From positions 1 to 64,000 of the forward strand of contig CAIYID010000087.1 of the NCBI GenBank assembly GCA_903926205.1: DNA of 64,000 bases, read 5' to 3'. The DNA comes from an uncultured Bdellovibrionales bacterium (GTDB taxonomy: Bacteria; Bdellovibrionota; Bdellovibrionia; Bdellovibrionales; Bdellovibrionaceae). The notes beneath the pieces are model-generated. The model ran no database searches. It was not told the DNA's origin and saw only the letters and a program-made list of their open reading frames with translations. Positions 1 to 7,355 of the stretch are shown here, in pieces (position 1 is the stretch's first letter; each line of letters starts with the position of its first letter). Position numbers and translations under genes: made by a program.

Positions 1-255
1 AATACGGGCCTTGAAAATGTCAAAGTTCAGAAATTTAGAAACGCTTGGAAATACCTTGGAAATTTGGAGTGAAGAGATCGTCAGAATGTGGAGATTTAGT
101 AAAACCAACTCGATAACAGAGGGTTTACATCGAAGAATGGATGAGATACAGAATAGAGCCTATGGAATGCATAACTTTGGAAATTATAGAATCAGAGTGA
201 AAGCATATTGTAGCTAACAGAAACCGTGACTGCCCCTACCTTTGGTGAAGAACCC
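1..255 (+). mobile_element. 3' end of an ISL3-like insertion sequence
   Basis: This is the right-hand end of an insertion sequence whose left part lies outside the window. It holds the end of a transposase gene (stop at 217), then about 38 bases ending in gaagaaccc at 247-255. Read inward on the minus strand this end begins GGGTTCTTCACC, which resembles the GG-TCTT terminal repeats of ISL3 elements (family knowledge). Directly after 255 the reading frame becomes recombinase sequence, so 255/256 is the likely junction. The left repeat and target duplication cannot be seen, so the exact boundary is inferred. Confidence 0.55.
2..217 (+). CDS. ISL3-family transposase, C-terminal part (cut by window edge)
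   Basis: The frame is open from the window edge to the stop at 217, giving the last 71 residues of a transposase. The stretch EGLHRRMDEIQNRAYGMHNF followed by an NYRIRV sequence is the usual C-terminal signature of the DDE transposase domain of ISL3 elements (EG...K.....R.YG..N..N...R). The catalytic acidic residues other than this final Glu region lie upstream and are not visible, so I cannot say whether the element is active. It is immediately followed by the IS end and a truncated recombinase gene. Confidence 0.7.
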   Translation: MRALKMSKFRNLETLGNTLEIWSEEIVRMWRFSKTNSITEGLHRRMDEIQNRAYGMHNFGNYRIRVKAYCS

Positions 256-777
256 GCCTTTTTCATCTATGAGACAGGCGTCCGTAGGGGTGAGGCGGTG
301 TCGTTGGTGTGGTCTGATTTTGACTTTGATCGGAATGTGGTTCGAGTGGTTTCGATTAAGGGCGGAATACCAGTGGAACGATTTATTCCTATGACGGTTT
401 CAATGCGTGAGTGGTTCCTTCAGAAGAAAAACAAAAATCCATTTCTTTCTAAGCCTGATAAGAACGTGTTTGTTGATAGGACTGGGAAGAAGTTAATTCC
501 CACGAATGTTTCGACAGGCATGAATCGGGTGGTGAGGAAAATGGATGGGAAGGGGCTTGGGCTGCATGGCATGCGCCACACAATTTTGACTGAGCTTGCA
601 CAGAGCAATGTGAGTTTGGAAAAAGTGAAACAGCTGGCGGGGCATTCATCTTTGAAAACAACAGAGCAGTATCTTCACATCAATTTTGAAGACACACGTT
701 CTGTGCTGGAAACGCTGAATGAAAAGCGAGATGTAGTGCGGCCGTTTTCTAAAAAGTTGGGATCGAGTGGTAGCTAG
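226..777 (+). pseudogene. Tyrosine recombinase/integrase, N-terminally truncated by the IS
   Basis: Residues 11 onward are the catalytic domain of a phage-type tyrosine recombinase. The sequence shows the first catalytic Arg (ETGVRRGEA), the HGMRH box (HxxR), the AGHSS histidine and the YLHI nucleophile tyrosine, in the correct order. The usual N-terminal core-binding domain is missing, so about half of a typical 300-400 residue enzyme is absent. The first ten residues (226-255) are encoded by the end of the adjacent insertion sequence, so the apparent GTG start is artificial. The gene ends 55 bases from the 3' end of tRNA-Glu, a classic integration position, so it is probably a remnant of an integrated element. 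Catalytic residues survive, but activity without the DNA-binding arm is unlikely. Confidence 0.8.
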
Positions 778-795
778 TGGTAGCAGAAGTGAGGG

Positions 796-870
796 TGTAT
801 CCTCCGAAAACCTGCTAAGTTATTGAAAACATTGGCGTTCCCAAGGGGATTTGAACCCCTGTATCCTCCG
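796..870. repeat. 11-bp direct repeat shared with tRNA-Glu (possible att remnant)
   Basis: The 11-mer tgtatcctccg occurs at 796-806, just beyond the recombinase stop codon, and again at 860-870 inside tRNA-Glu (anticodon-stem/variable region). Tyrosine recombinases often use tRNA segments as core sites, so this could be a leftover attachment core. The repeat is short and only 64 bases apart, so chance or a local duplication is also possible. Confidence 0.25.
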
Positions 871-908
871 TGAAAGGGAGGTGTCCTAGGCCGCTAGACG
901 ATGGGAAC
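833..908 (-). tRNA. tRNA-Glu(UUC), CCA encoded
   Basis: On the minus strand a 73-base cloverleaf starts GTTCCCATCG and has the acceptor pair GTTCCCA/TGGGAAC, a seven-base anticodon loop CTTTCAC (anticodon TTC, glutamate) closed by a CTCC/GGAG stem, and a GGTTCAAATCC T-arm. A genomic CCA follows at 835-833. It lies 71 bases downstream of tRNA-Lys on the same strand and is probably co-transcribed with it. The truncated recombinase lies just beyond its 3' end. Confidence 0.95.
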
Positions 909-979
909 ACGCGGTTCAGTTCTTTAGGGAAGAATCTGAAAACCTAATCTTCCGCTCCTTGAAAAAGAGGAAGTTAAGT

Positions 980-1055
980 TGGTGGCTCGCGATGGATTCG
1001 AACCATCGACCCCTTCATTAAAAGTGAAGTGCTCTACCAGCTGAGCTAGCGAACC
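980..1055 (-). tRNA. tRNA-Lys(UUU), CCA encoded
   Basis: The minus strand folds as a standard tRNA: acceptor GGTTCGC/GCGAGCC (one G-U pair), D-arm GCTCAGCTGGTAGAGC, anticodon stem CTTCA/TGAAG with loop CTTTTAA (anticodon TTT), T-arm GGTTCGAATCC, discriminator A and encoded CCA. It closely matches bacterial tRNA-Lys. It sits between purA and tRNA-Glu, all on the minus strand. Confidence 0.96.
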
Positions 1056-1078
1056 ACAAAGGTAAAAACGAGCGGTCA

Positions 1079-1106
1079 CTTTTAAAGGATTTCCACTAAA
1101 GGTCAA
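1079..1106 (-). promoter_or_regulatory. Candidate sigma-70 promoter for the tRNA-Lys/tRNA-Glu unit
   Basis: On the minus strand TTGACC (1106-1101) is followed after 16 bases by TAAAAG (1084-1079). The match is 5 of 6 at -35 and 4 of 6 at -10. It lies between the purA stop codon and tRNA-Lys, about 24 bases before the tRNA, and would let the tRNAs be expressed independently of purA. Confidence 0.4.
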
Positions 1107-1127
1107 CCCTTTTTCTTTATCTGCTTA

Positions 1128-2426
1128 TTAAGTAAACAAAGGTTTTACCCAAAGCGTTTGTTCACGATCAGGTCCGAGTGAAATCACATCCACTGGTGTG
1201 CCCAATTGGTTGCCGATAAAATCAATATAATTTGTTGTTAATCTTGGTAACTCTTTGAAATTGTTTATTTTTGTTAAGTCTTCTTTCCAGCCTGGAAGAT
1301 ATTCAAAAACAGGTTCAACTTTTTCGAGGTCAACAGGGTTGGCCGGAAAATCATTTATGACTTCGCCGTTAATTTTGTAGCTAGTACAAACGCCGATTTT
1401 TTCAAATCCAGAAAGAACATCTAATTTCATCAAGGCTAAATTTGTTACACCATTAATTCTGATGGCATACTTCATCGCAACCAAATCCAACCATCCACAA
1501 CGGCGTGGTCGGCCTGTGGTGGAGCCAAATTCATGTCCTACGGTTCGTAAGCGCTCACCAGTCTCATCTTTCAGTTCCGTCGGGAAGGGACCGCTTCCCA
1601 CTCGAGTCGTGTAGGCCTTCATAATGCCAATCACTTTATCAATATTGGTAGGGCCAATGCCGGTACCGATACAGGCCGCGCCTGCCACAGTGGAAGAGCT
1701 CGTTACGAAGGGATAGGTTCCATGTAAAAGATCGAGCAAAGTTCCTTGCGCTCCTTCGAATAAAACTTTTTTCCCGTTCTTAAGCGACTTGTGTACCAAG
1801 GAAGAGGCATCTCGTGAGCGGTAGGGAGCCAACTCTTCAGCCAAAGTCGCAAGTTCTTTCATGAGAGAATCCGTACCAAAAGTTTTTTCTCCGTACACTT
1901 TTTCTAAAAGAACATTTTTTTCTTTGAGATTAAGTTCTAATTTGGCTTGCAAAGTGCTGGGATCAAAAAGATCAGCAAACACAATGGCGTGACGACTGGC
2001 TCGATCTTCATAGGCCGGGCCAATGCCTTTGCCGGTAGTTCCGATTTTGTCTTCGCCCAAGGATTTTTCGCGAGCGGCATCCAGCGCTTTGTGATAAGGT
2101 AAAATCACGGTGGCAGCATCACTGATCAAAAGTTGTTTAGGATTTTTTAAATAACCACTCGTTTTTAATTGGCGAATTTCTTCGACGATACCGGTCACGT
2201 CGATGACAACTCCGGCCGCAATCACGCAAGTGGTTTCTGCATGCAAAATTCCAGAAGGAACCAAATGCAAAACGGTTTTTACTCCATCCACAACGAGTGT
2301 GTGGCCCGCGTTGGCTCCGCCTTGATATCGGACAACCATATCAGCGTGAGATGAAAAAACGTCGATGATTTTACCTTTTCCTTCATCGCCCCATTGCGTT
2401 CCAACAACAACAATTCCGCCTGCCAT
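1128..2426 (-). CDS. purA: Adenylosuccinate synthetase
   Basis: PurA joins IMP and aspartate using GTP to make adenylosuccinate, the first committed step to AMP, in the cytoplasm. The 432 residues match the usual family length of about 430. The N-terminal GTQWGDEGKGK phosphate-binding loop is at residues 9-19 (catalytic Asp14), followed by GANAGHT near 37-43. TTGRPRRCGWLD near residue 300 is the conserved late motif. The start ATG has a clear upstream GGAGG. The gene runs toward the two tRNA genes and is preceded by the serA/serC-like pair on the same strand, with its own candidate promoter in between. Confidence 0.98.
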   Translation of the reverse strand: MAGGIVVVGTQWGDEGKGKIIDVFSSHADMVVRYQGGANAGHTLVVDGVKTVLHLVPSGILHAETTCVIAAGVVIDVTGIVEEIRQLKTSGYLKNPKQLLISDAATVILPYHKALDAAREKSLGEDKIGTTGKGIGPAYEDRASRHAIVFADLFDPSTLQAKLELNLKEKNVLLEKVYGEKTFGTDSLMKELATLAEELAPYRSRDASSLVHKSLKNGKKVLFEGAQGTLLDLLHGTYPFVTSSSTVAGAACIGTGIGPTNIDKVIGIMKAYTTRVGSGPFPTELKDETGERLRTVGHEFGSTTGRPRRCGWLDLVAMKYAIRINGVTNLALMKLDVLSGFEKIGVCTSYKINGEVINDFPANPVDLEKVEPVFEYLPGWKEDLTKINNFKELPRLTTNYIDFIGNQLGTPVDVISLGPDREQTLWVKPLFT

Positions 2427-2464
2427 AGGTCCTCCAAAATAAAGCTTTGTTCATGAACCTAAGC

Positions 2465-2493
2465 AATCTAAAGTTTTTGTCGAGAGTTCTCAA
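2465..2493 (-). promoter_or_regulatory. Candidate sigma-70 promoter for purA
   Basis: On the minus strand TTGAGA (2493-2488) is followed after exactly 17 bases by TAGATT (2470-2465). It is placed 38 bases before the purA start codon and overlaps the stop codon of the upstream dehydrogenase gene. Both boxes are imperfect (4 of 6 each), so this is only a plausible site. Confidence 0.35.
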
Positions 2494-3488
2494 GATTTGT
2501 TATGTTGAAAAGGTGCTGGCACTCCGTACCAAGCGGCTTTTGGCGGTAGGGTGTCTGAAGTTGAGCCATCCATGAAGAAGCGGATGAGCTTCATACTTGC
2601 TATTTCACTGGCTTTTTGAAAAGCCTCGTTGGTGTAGGCACCAATATGCGGAGTGAGAGTCACGTTCGCCAGAGTCAGTAGGCGCGAATTTCTAGACAAA
2701 GGCTCTTTTTCATAAACATCTAGTCCTGCATAGGCAATGTCATTTTTAGCCAAAGCCTCGCAAAGGTCAGCCTCGACGATCACAGAGCCTCTGGAAGTAT
2801 TTACGAGTAATATCCCGCGATTAATGAAGTCTAAGTTTCCTCGATGAATCAGGCCTTGAGTCTCTGCTGTGGCAGGGACATGAAAGCTGAGAATATCCGA
2901 GCGTTTGAGGACTTCTTCAAAAGAAACTCTTTCAGCTTCGGCATTTTTAAATTGTTGATCTTCGATGTAAGGATCATAAGCAATCACATTCATGCCAAAA
3001 ACATTAGCAATCTCTGCGACTCGGGAGCCTATGCGCCCCAAGCCAATGATTCCATAAGTTTTGCGGTGCAATTCCATTCCTGCGGGCAGGGCGTCCCGCC
3101 AGGTTCCAGCTTTTGTTGAGCGATGAGCCGCAATAATCTGATTGGTGCCAGCAAGCACTAGGGCCCAAGTCAGTTGCGCTGCACTTTCAATGTTCGCCTC
3201 AGGAGTAAACATCACAGTCACTCCCCATTTTTCCGCGGCTTTGAGATCGATGTGATCAAAACCGCTAGTGGCAGTGATGATCACTTGCAAGCTTTTGGCT
3301 CGACGAAAAATACTTTCGTCAATGATCGTACGGCTTCGAATAAGGAAACCATGAATATTCTGTAACTCTTCATTCTCCAAGCTGGTTGATGACGTCTGCT
3401 TCACATTCAAATAAGATTGGCTGCTTAAGGTGAGCAGTGATTCTTGCGCAAAGCGATCAGTAATAAGAATATTTTTTTTAACAGACAT
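2490..3488 (-). CDS. D-2-hydroxyacid dehydrogenase, SerA-like (phosphoglycerate dehydrogenase)
   Basis: This NAD-dependent oxidoreductase of the D-isomer 2-hydroxyacid dehydrogenase family probably oxidises 3-phosphoglycerate in serine synthesis. Visible motifs are the Rossmann loop GLGRIGS, the catalytic Arg in NTSRGS, the Glu in DVYEKEP and the His in TPHIGAY. At 332 residues it is a short form with no C-terminal ACT domain, so it should lack classical serine feedback. I start it at the ATG at 3488 (MSVKKNILITD), which overlaps the aminotransferase stop by 11 bases. A longer in-frame start at 3539 would run deep into that gene. The overlap with a class V aminotransferase supports the serine-pathway assignment; another 2-hydroxyacid substrate is possible. 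Confidence 0.82.
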   Translation of the reverse strand: MSVKKNILITDRFAQESLLTLSSQSYLNVKQTSSTSLENEELQNIHGFLIRSRTIIDESIFRRAKSLQVIITATSGFDHIDLKAAEKWGVTVMFTPEANIESAAQLTWALVLAGTNQIIAAHRSTKAGTWRDALPAGMELHRKTYGIIGLGRIGSRVAEIANVFGMNVIAYDPYIEDQQFKNAEAERVSFEEVLKRSDILSFHVPATAETQGLIHRGNLDFINRGILLVNTSRGSVIVEADLCEALAKNDIAYAGLDVYEKEPLSRNSRLLTLANVTLTPHIGAYTNEAFQKASEIASMKLIRFFMDGSTSDTLPPKAAWYGVPAPFQHNKS

Positions 3489-4650
3489 GTTGTATCCAAG
3501 CCTGCATTTCCATTTTAAGTTGTGCCGGAGTTTTTTCAAATTTCAAATCTGGTTTAAGTTCGCTCAAAACATCCTGGAGTTTTAAAATCAAATCCAGCAT
3601 CTGAGGCCAGAGAATATAGCCCATATGACCGATACGAATGATCTTGCCTTTGGCTTGATCTTGGCCGCCCATGATTGTGATCTGATGTTTTTCTTCCAAG
3701 CGCGCACGCAGCTTTTGACCGTCAATGCCCTCAGGTACTTTTAAAGCGGTGATAGAATTTGAAGGGGAGTGAGGGTATAGATCTAACAGTAAATCCTTGG
3801 CAAAATGCCGGGTGAAGTTCGCGCGATTGGCGATTTCGCTCAAATGATTTTCGTAGCCCTTTTCGAAAATTAAATCCAAAACCACGTTGAGTGCGCGGAT
3901 AAGGCTCACGTTGGAACTAAAAAAAGTTTCGCCGTTTTGATTGGCTTTTAATTCCCTTCGAATATCAAAATAATATCGTGGTGATTTATTTTCATTGATC
4001 ACTGTCCAGGCTTTTTTTGAAAATGCGACGAAGCTTAAGCCCGTCGGCAGCATAAAGGCTTTTTGGGAGCCTCCGACGAGGCCATCAATAAACCATTCAT
4101 CCATGGGCAAAGGTGTTGCTCCTAAAGCGGTGATTCCATCAACTAAAAACAAAGTTTGTGGGTATTGATGGATGAGTTCCCCTAATTCACGAATGGGATG
4201 TAAGACTCCAGTGCTTGTTTCACAAGCTTGGCAAAGAACAGCTTTTGTTAGCGGATGCTGCTGCAAATGTTTTGCGACTTCGGAAACTTTAATAGCATCG
4301 CCCCAATTGGTTTTTAAAACAGTGAGTTGAGCGCCGTAAATTTGAGCCATCTCGCACCAGCGTTCGCCAAATTTTCCAGAGTCAATACCTAAAACTTCAT
4401 CGCCAGGAGCTAAAGCATTGACGAGCAAAGATTCCATGCCGCCCGAGCCTGTGGAGGAAATAATAAAAGCGGGCTCTCTTGTTCGAAAAACTTGCTGAAG
4501 TTTCTTTAAACACTGATTGAGGATTTTATCGAACTCAGGCGTTCGGTGGTGAATCATTGGCAAGGACAAAGCTTCTCTGACTTTGGGGTGAAGATTGACC
4601 GGGCCAGGAGCTAGCACATTGTAATCGAAAACAGTTTGCATAGATTCCAC
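3478..4650 (-). CDS. Class V aminotransferase, probably phosphoserine aminotransferase-type
   Basis: This is a PLP-dependent fold-type I aminotransferase. The N-terminal NVLAPGPVNLHP resembles the GPv.lhp start of the alanine-glyoxylate/SerC-like group. STGSGGMESLL binds the cofactor phosphate, LVDGITALGATP holds the Asp over the pyridine nitrogen, and GSQKAFMLP near residue 200 holds the PLP lysine. The length of 390 residues is normal. Overlap with the SerA-like gene downstream suggests that the two catalyse successive steps from 3-phosphoglycerate to phosphoserine. The sequence is closer to the alanine-glyoxylate type than to E. coli SerC, so serine-glyoxylate or alanine-glyoxylate transamination is an alternative. 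The start may be the first ATG or the one three codons later. Confidence 0.8.
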   Translation of the reverse strand: MESMQTVFDYNVLAPGPVNLHPKVREALSLPMIHHRTPEFDKILNQCLKKLQQVFRTREPAFIISSTGSGGMESLLVNALAPGDEVLGIDSGKFGERWCEMAQIYGAQLTVLKTNWGDAIKVSEVAKHLQQHPLTKAVLCQACETSTGVLHPIRELGELIHQYPQTLFLVDGITALGATPLPMDEWFIDGLVGGSQKAFMLPTGLSFVAFSKKAWTVINENKSPRYYFDIRRELKANQNGETFFSSNVSLIRALNVVLDLIFEKGYENHLSEIANRANFTRHFAKDLLLDLYPHSPSNSITALKVPEGIDGQKLRARLEEKHQITIMGGQDQAKGKIIRIGHMGYILWPQMLDLILKLQDVLSELKPDLKFEKTPAQLKMEMQAWIQHVC

Positions 4651-4701
4651 CTTCAGTTTAAGCTGCGGCTAATGCAAGTAATATACAGCTCGAGACCACC
4701 C

Positions 4702-5316
4702 ATGGCCAGGATTTGCACTCAATATTTTTTAAATTTATTGAACGGTTTATTAAAACTTGTATTGAGTCGCTTGTTGGGACTCTTTTTGAGTGCATCGCTT
4801 TTTACAGCTTGTGCTTATCATTGGGGCAATTCTGATCGAACGCTGCCTGGGGGTTATCGTCAAGTTCATATTCCTGTTTTTAAAAATTACACTTCTGAAC
4901 CCGGGATTGAAGTTGATTTTACTGATGCTATTCGGCAGGAATTTGAACGCTCAAGAGTCGCGCGGCTTTCAGAGCCTTCAAGGTCGGAAGTCGTTCTTAT
5001 TGGTGAAATTTTAACCCTCACTTATGTGCCGCAGGCACCGATTCAAGGCGGCACTTTACCTATAGGAACCGTTCTGGCTACCGCCTATGATATTCGCTTG
5101 TCAGCGCGAGTTACCTTAAGGCGAAAATCAGATGGTTCCGTTTTGTGGACCAGCGATTTTGTCAACTCCCGCAGTTATCTGGCTCCGCAGGTGACCATGG
5201 CTGCGATTAACACCGTTAATCCTCTTTACAATTTATCGGCTCGCAGGCAAAACATTCAAATTCTTTCATTAGCAATGATGGCAGAAGCTCATGATCGAAT
5301 GACGGAAAATTTTTAA
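4702..5316 (+). CDS. lptE: LPS-assembly lipoprotein LptE
   Basis: LptE is the outer-membrane lipoprotein that plugs the LptD barrel and helps insert LPS at the cell surface. The 204-residue protein begins with a long hydrophobic signal and a lipobox LFTAC (Cys at about residue 37). Mature sequence starts YHWG and continues with a stretch typical of the family (LPGGYRQVHIPVFKNYT, then T-EPGIEVDFTDAI). It is followed 30 bases later by holA, the same lptE-holA order as in enterobacteria. I chose the ATG at 4702; an upstream start at 4636 would overlap the divergent aminotransferase start. Its partner lptD is at 46838-49258. Confidence 0.88.
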   Translation: MARICTQYFLNLLNGLLKLVLSRLLGLFLSASLFTACAYHWGNSDRTLPGGYRQVHIPVFKNYTSEPGIEVDFTDAIRQEFERSRVARLSEPSRSEVVLIGEILTLTYVPQAPIQGGTLPIGTVLATAYDIRLSARVTLRRKSDGSVLWTSDFVNSRSYLAPQVTMAAINTVNPLYNLSARRQNIQILSLAMMAEAHDRMTENF

Positions 5317-5346
5317 GTGAAAAGACACATCGGGAGAATCAACTAG

Positions 5347-6393
5347 ATGCCACAACTTGAATCCCAACAGCTCTATCAATCCGTAGAAAAAGCATTGAAA
5401 GAGCAAAGTTTTTCACCCATTTACTTTTTTTATGGCGAAGAACCTTATCTCGTTCAGCAAGCGGTTCAGTATTTAAAAGTTTGTGCTCTTCATGGTGGGG
5501 CCGCCGATTTTAATTTTTCCAGCTACTATGCTGCGGATGCGGAAGTTTCTCGCATTCGAGATGAGATTGAAACCTTGCCGATGATGGCGCCACGACGTGT
5601 AGTGGTAGTTAAAGAGATTCAGGATTTTACGGAAAAAGAGTGGGAAGCTTTGGAGCCCGTGCTCCAAAATCCGGTGGATTCCACGGTTTTACTTTTAGTC
5701 GGTGGTAAAATCGATAAACGAAAAAAGTTTTTCAAAATTTTGCTTGAGCAGGCTCACTGTGTGGAGTTCAGGAAGCCTTTCGAGAATCAAATTCCAGGTT
5801 GGATTCGCCAAATATGCCGAGCTCATGAATTAGATATTTCCGATGAGGCTCTTCAATTGCTTCATCGTTTAGTCGGCAATCAGCTTTTAGAGATTGAAAC
5901 TGAAGTGAAGAAATTGGCTGATTTTTTGGATCAAAGAAAAAATGTGTCGCTGGAAGATGTGGCTCAATGTGTTTCAAAACGTCGCGAAGAGAATGTTTTT
6001 TCTCTGGCTGCTAGAATTGCAGAAGGCGACCGTGTGCAAGCTCTTTATCAATTGGCGGATTTACTTCAAGATGGGCAAAGCGAAGTGGGCATTGTGGCGC
6101 TGGTGGCGCGACACTTGCGATTGCTATACGTGCTTAAGCAAGGGCTCGAGCTAGGACTTACAGGGCAAAAACTTGCCCAATTTGCACAAGTGCCGAATTA
6201 CTACTTGCCTGAGTATGTGACTCAGTCGAAATTGTGGAATTATAAAAAAGTTGAATCTGCTTTATTGGTGTTGGCAGAAACCGACAAAGCTTTGAAATCC
6301 TCCCCTCTGTCATCTCACATTTGGCTGGAAAATCTTATTTTAAAGACCTGTGCTTTGACCTCTCAATCGCCAGCCCAAAGTCTTGGGAATTAA
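5347..6393 (+). CDS. holA: DNA polymerase III delta subunit
   Basis: HolA opens the beta sliding clamp as part of the clamp-loader complex in DNA replication. The 348 residues match the usual length of about 340. The start resembles the family (SPIYFFYGEEPYLVQQAV, a degenerate Walker region typical of delta). The middle has VEFRKPF...WIRQICRAHELDISDEAL, and the C-terminal helical collar region has GQSEVGIVALVARHLRLLY. The gene follows lptE closely, so co-transcription is likely. A promoter-like motif for the next gene lies just after its stop codon. Confidence 0.95.
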   Translation: MPQLESQQLYQSVEKALKEQSFSPIYFFYGEEPYLVQQAVQYLKVCALHGGAADFNFSSYYAADAEVSRIRDEIETLPMMAPRRVVVVKEIQDFTEKEWEALEPVLQNPVDSTVLLLVGGKIDKRKKFFKILLEQAHCVEFRKPFENQIPGWIRQICRAHELDISDEALQLLHRLVGNQLLEIETEVKKLADFLDQRKNVSLEDVAQCVSKRREENVFSLAARIAEGDRVQALYQLADLLQDGQSEVGIVALVARHLRLLYVLKQGLELGLTGQKLAQFAQVPNYYLPEYVTQSKLWNYKKVESALLVLAETDKALKSSPLSSHIWLENLILKTCALTSQSPAQSLGN

Positions 6394-6417
6394 GGGCTTT
6401 ATTAATTAGGTTCTGCG

Positions 6418-6425
6418 ACCGATAA
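6418..6425 (+). promoter_or_regulatory. Sigma-28-like -10 element (ACCGATAA) upstream of the PilZ gene
   Basis: ACCGATAA matches the sigma-28 -10 consensus GCCGATAA at 7 of 8 positions and ends 7 bases before the ATG at 6433, which has no clear Shine-Dalgarno. No convincing TAAAG -35 is seen at the expected distance. The same motif recurs at similar positions at five other genes in the window. Confidence 0.4.
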
Positions 6426-6432
6426 GAAGTTC

Positions 6433-6795
6433 ATGAATACTGAAGAAAAGGTCGCTACCAATCATAGTGTTAGAGATACCTTAGCGCGCAGGAAGTATCC
6501 CCGACGTTCTTTTGAGCGAGGGGTGGGTTTTCTTTATCGTGGTGAATACCAAGTGATAAATGCTTATGAAATAGGAGAAGGTGGCGCCGCTATTAATTTA
6601 CCCATGGAAGTACCTAAGGGGGCCATTGTGGTTCTTAGTTTTCAAATACCACACGGGTCTTTTGTGATTTCAATAGCGGAAGTTCGTTCTTGTTCTAAAA
6701 GTAAAGAGGGTATTTACCGAGCGGGCTGTCTTTTTCAAGACATAAAATTTGAACATAAACGGGAAATTAGAACCTTTGTCAGTGCTCGGGTTTAA
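6433..6795 (+). CDS. PilZ-domain protein, probable c-di-GMP effector
   Basis: This 120-residue cytoplasmic protein is a single PilZ domain. The N-terminal RRKYPRRSFER supplies the RxxxR c-di-GMP-binding arginines at about residues 20-28. EIGEGGAAI corresponds to the second (D/N)xSxxG motif, though in a degenerate form. The rest is a short beta-barrel ending in CLFQDIKF. With no attached output domain it probably acts on a partner protein in response to c-di-GMP. The target is not evident from context: it follows holA and converges on rpsT. A sigma-28-like element directly in front suggests co-regulation with motility genes. Confidence 0.75.
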   Translation: MNTEEKVATNHSVRDTLARRKYPRRSFERGVGFLYRGEYQVINAYEIGEGGAAINLPMEVPKGAIVVLSFQIPHGSFVISIAEVRSCSKSKEGIYRAGCLFQDIKFEHKREIRTFVSARV

Positions 6796-6842
6796 AGCGA
6801 AGGCTCACCCAAATTTTCTGAATCAACTGGGTTTATAGAATC

Positions 6843-6869
6843 AACTGGCAAGTCGAAGACTCGCCAGTT
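6843..6869. terminator. Stem-loop between convergent PilZ gene and rpsT
   Basis: The sequence aactggc-a-agtc-gaa-gact-c-gccagtt forms an 11-bp stem with one internal mismatch and a GAA loop. It lies 16 bases before the rpsT stop codon and 47 after the PilZ stop. There is no U-run on either side, so it may be a weak bidirectional terminator or 3'-end protector. The upstream phrase gaatcaactgg is present twice nearby (6820-6830 and 6838-6848). Confidence 0.4.
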
Positions 6870-6885
6870 AATGAAAATCAAAAGC

Positions 6886-7152
6886 TTATTTCGACAGAGT
6901 AGAAACGCGAGTGGAAAGGCGTCCAACTTTACGAGAAGCTGTGGTTTTTTTGATCACACCTTTAGTCACTGCTGCCATCATTTTTGAAGTGAATTCAGAC
7001 AAAGCCAAAGAAGCATCTTTTGCTGATTTGTTTTCGATAGCTTTTAAAACTTTCTTTTCAAAGGTCTTCACTGCGCTTGTCACTGAAGCGTTGCGAGTTT
7101 GACGTTTGCTAGCTTGACGAGCACGTTTTGCTGCTGACTTATGATTTGCCAA
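6886..7152 (-). CDS. rpsT: 30S ribosomal protein S20 (UUG start)
   Basis: S20 is a primary 16S rRNA-binding protein of the small ribosomal subunit. The translated product (ANHKSAAKRARQASKRQTRN...) is a clear S20, lysine-rich and 88 residues long. The homology begins exactly at a TTG at 7152-7150 preceded by a strong GGAGG, so I take UUG as the start instead of the distant upstream codon at 7251. E. coli rpsT also uses UUG, where this weak start is part of translational autoregulation (established knowledge). Conservation here suggests the same control. Confidence 0.95.
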   Translation of the reverse strand: MANHKSAAKRARQASKRQTRNASVTSAVKTFEKKVLKAIENKSAKDASLALSEFTSKMMAAVTKGVIKKTTASRKVGRLSTRVSTLSK

Positions 7153-7355
7153 GGTCCTACCTCCATTGTAAATTACCGTATCGTACGAATCGAAGAGGTA
7201 GGGGATAGCACGGCGCAAGACATTTACGCAACAAGAATTATCGGCAATCATTAGTGTTTTTCATAAATTGTTCATCAATTTTTGATGGAAAAACCCAATC
7301 TTTCTTTGTCTTTAATGTTTGACTCGAACTGGAGTGAAACAGCAAGATTAAACCA

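Noticed and set aside
1211-1219. Further GCCGATAA match
   Set aside because: It lies inside the purA coding region on the opposite strand.
7231-7240. Perfect GCCGATAA on the minus strand upstream of rpsT
   Set aside because: It has no TAAAG-like -35 and lies about 80 bases from the start, unlike the other sites; it may simply be part of a sigma-70 GATAAT box.
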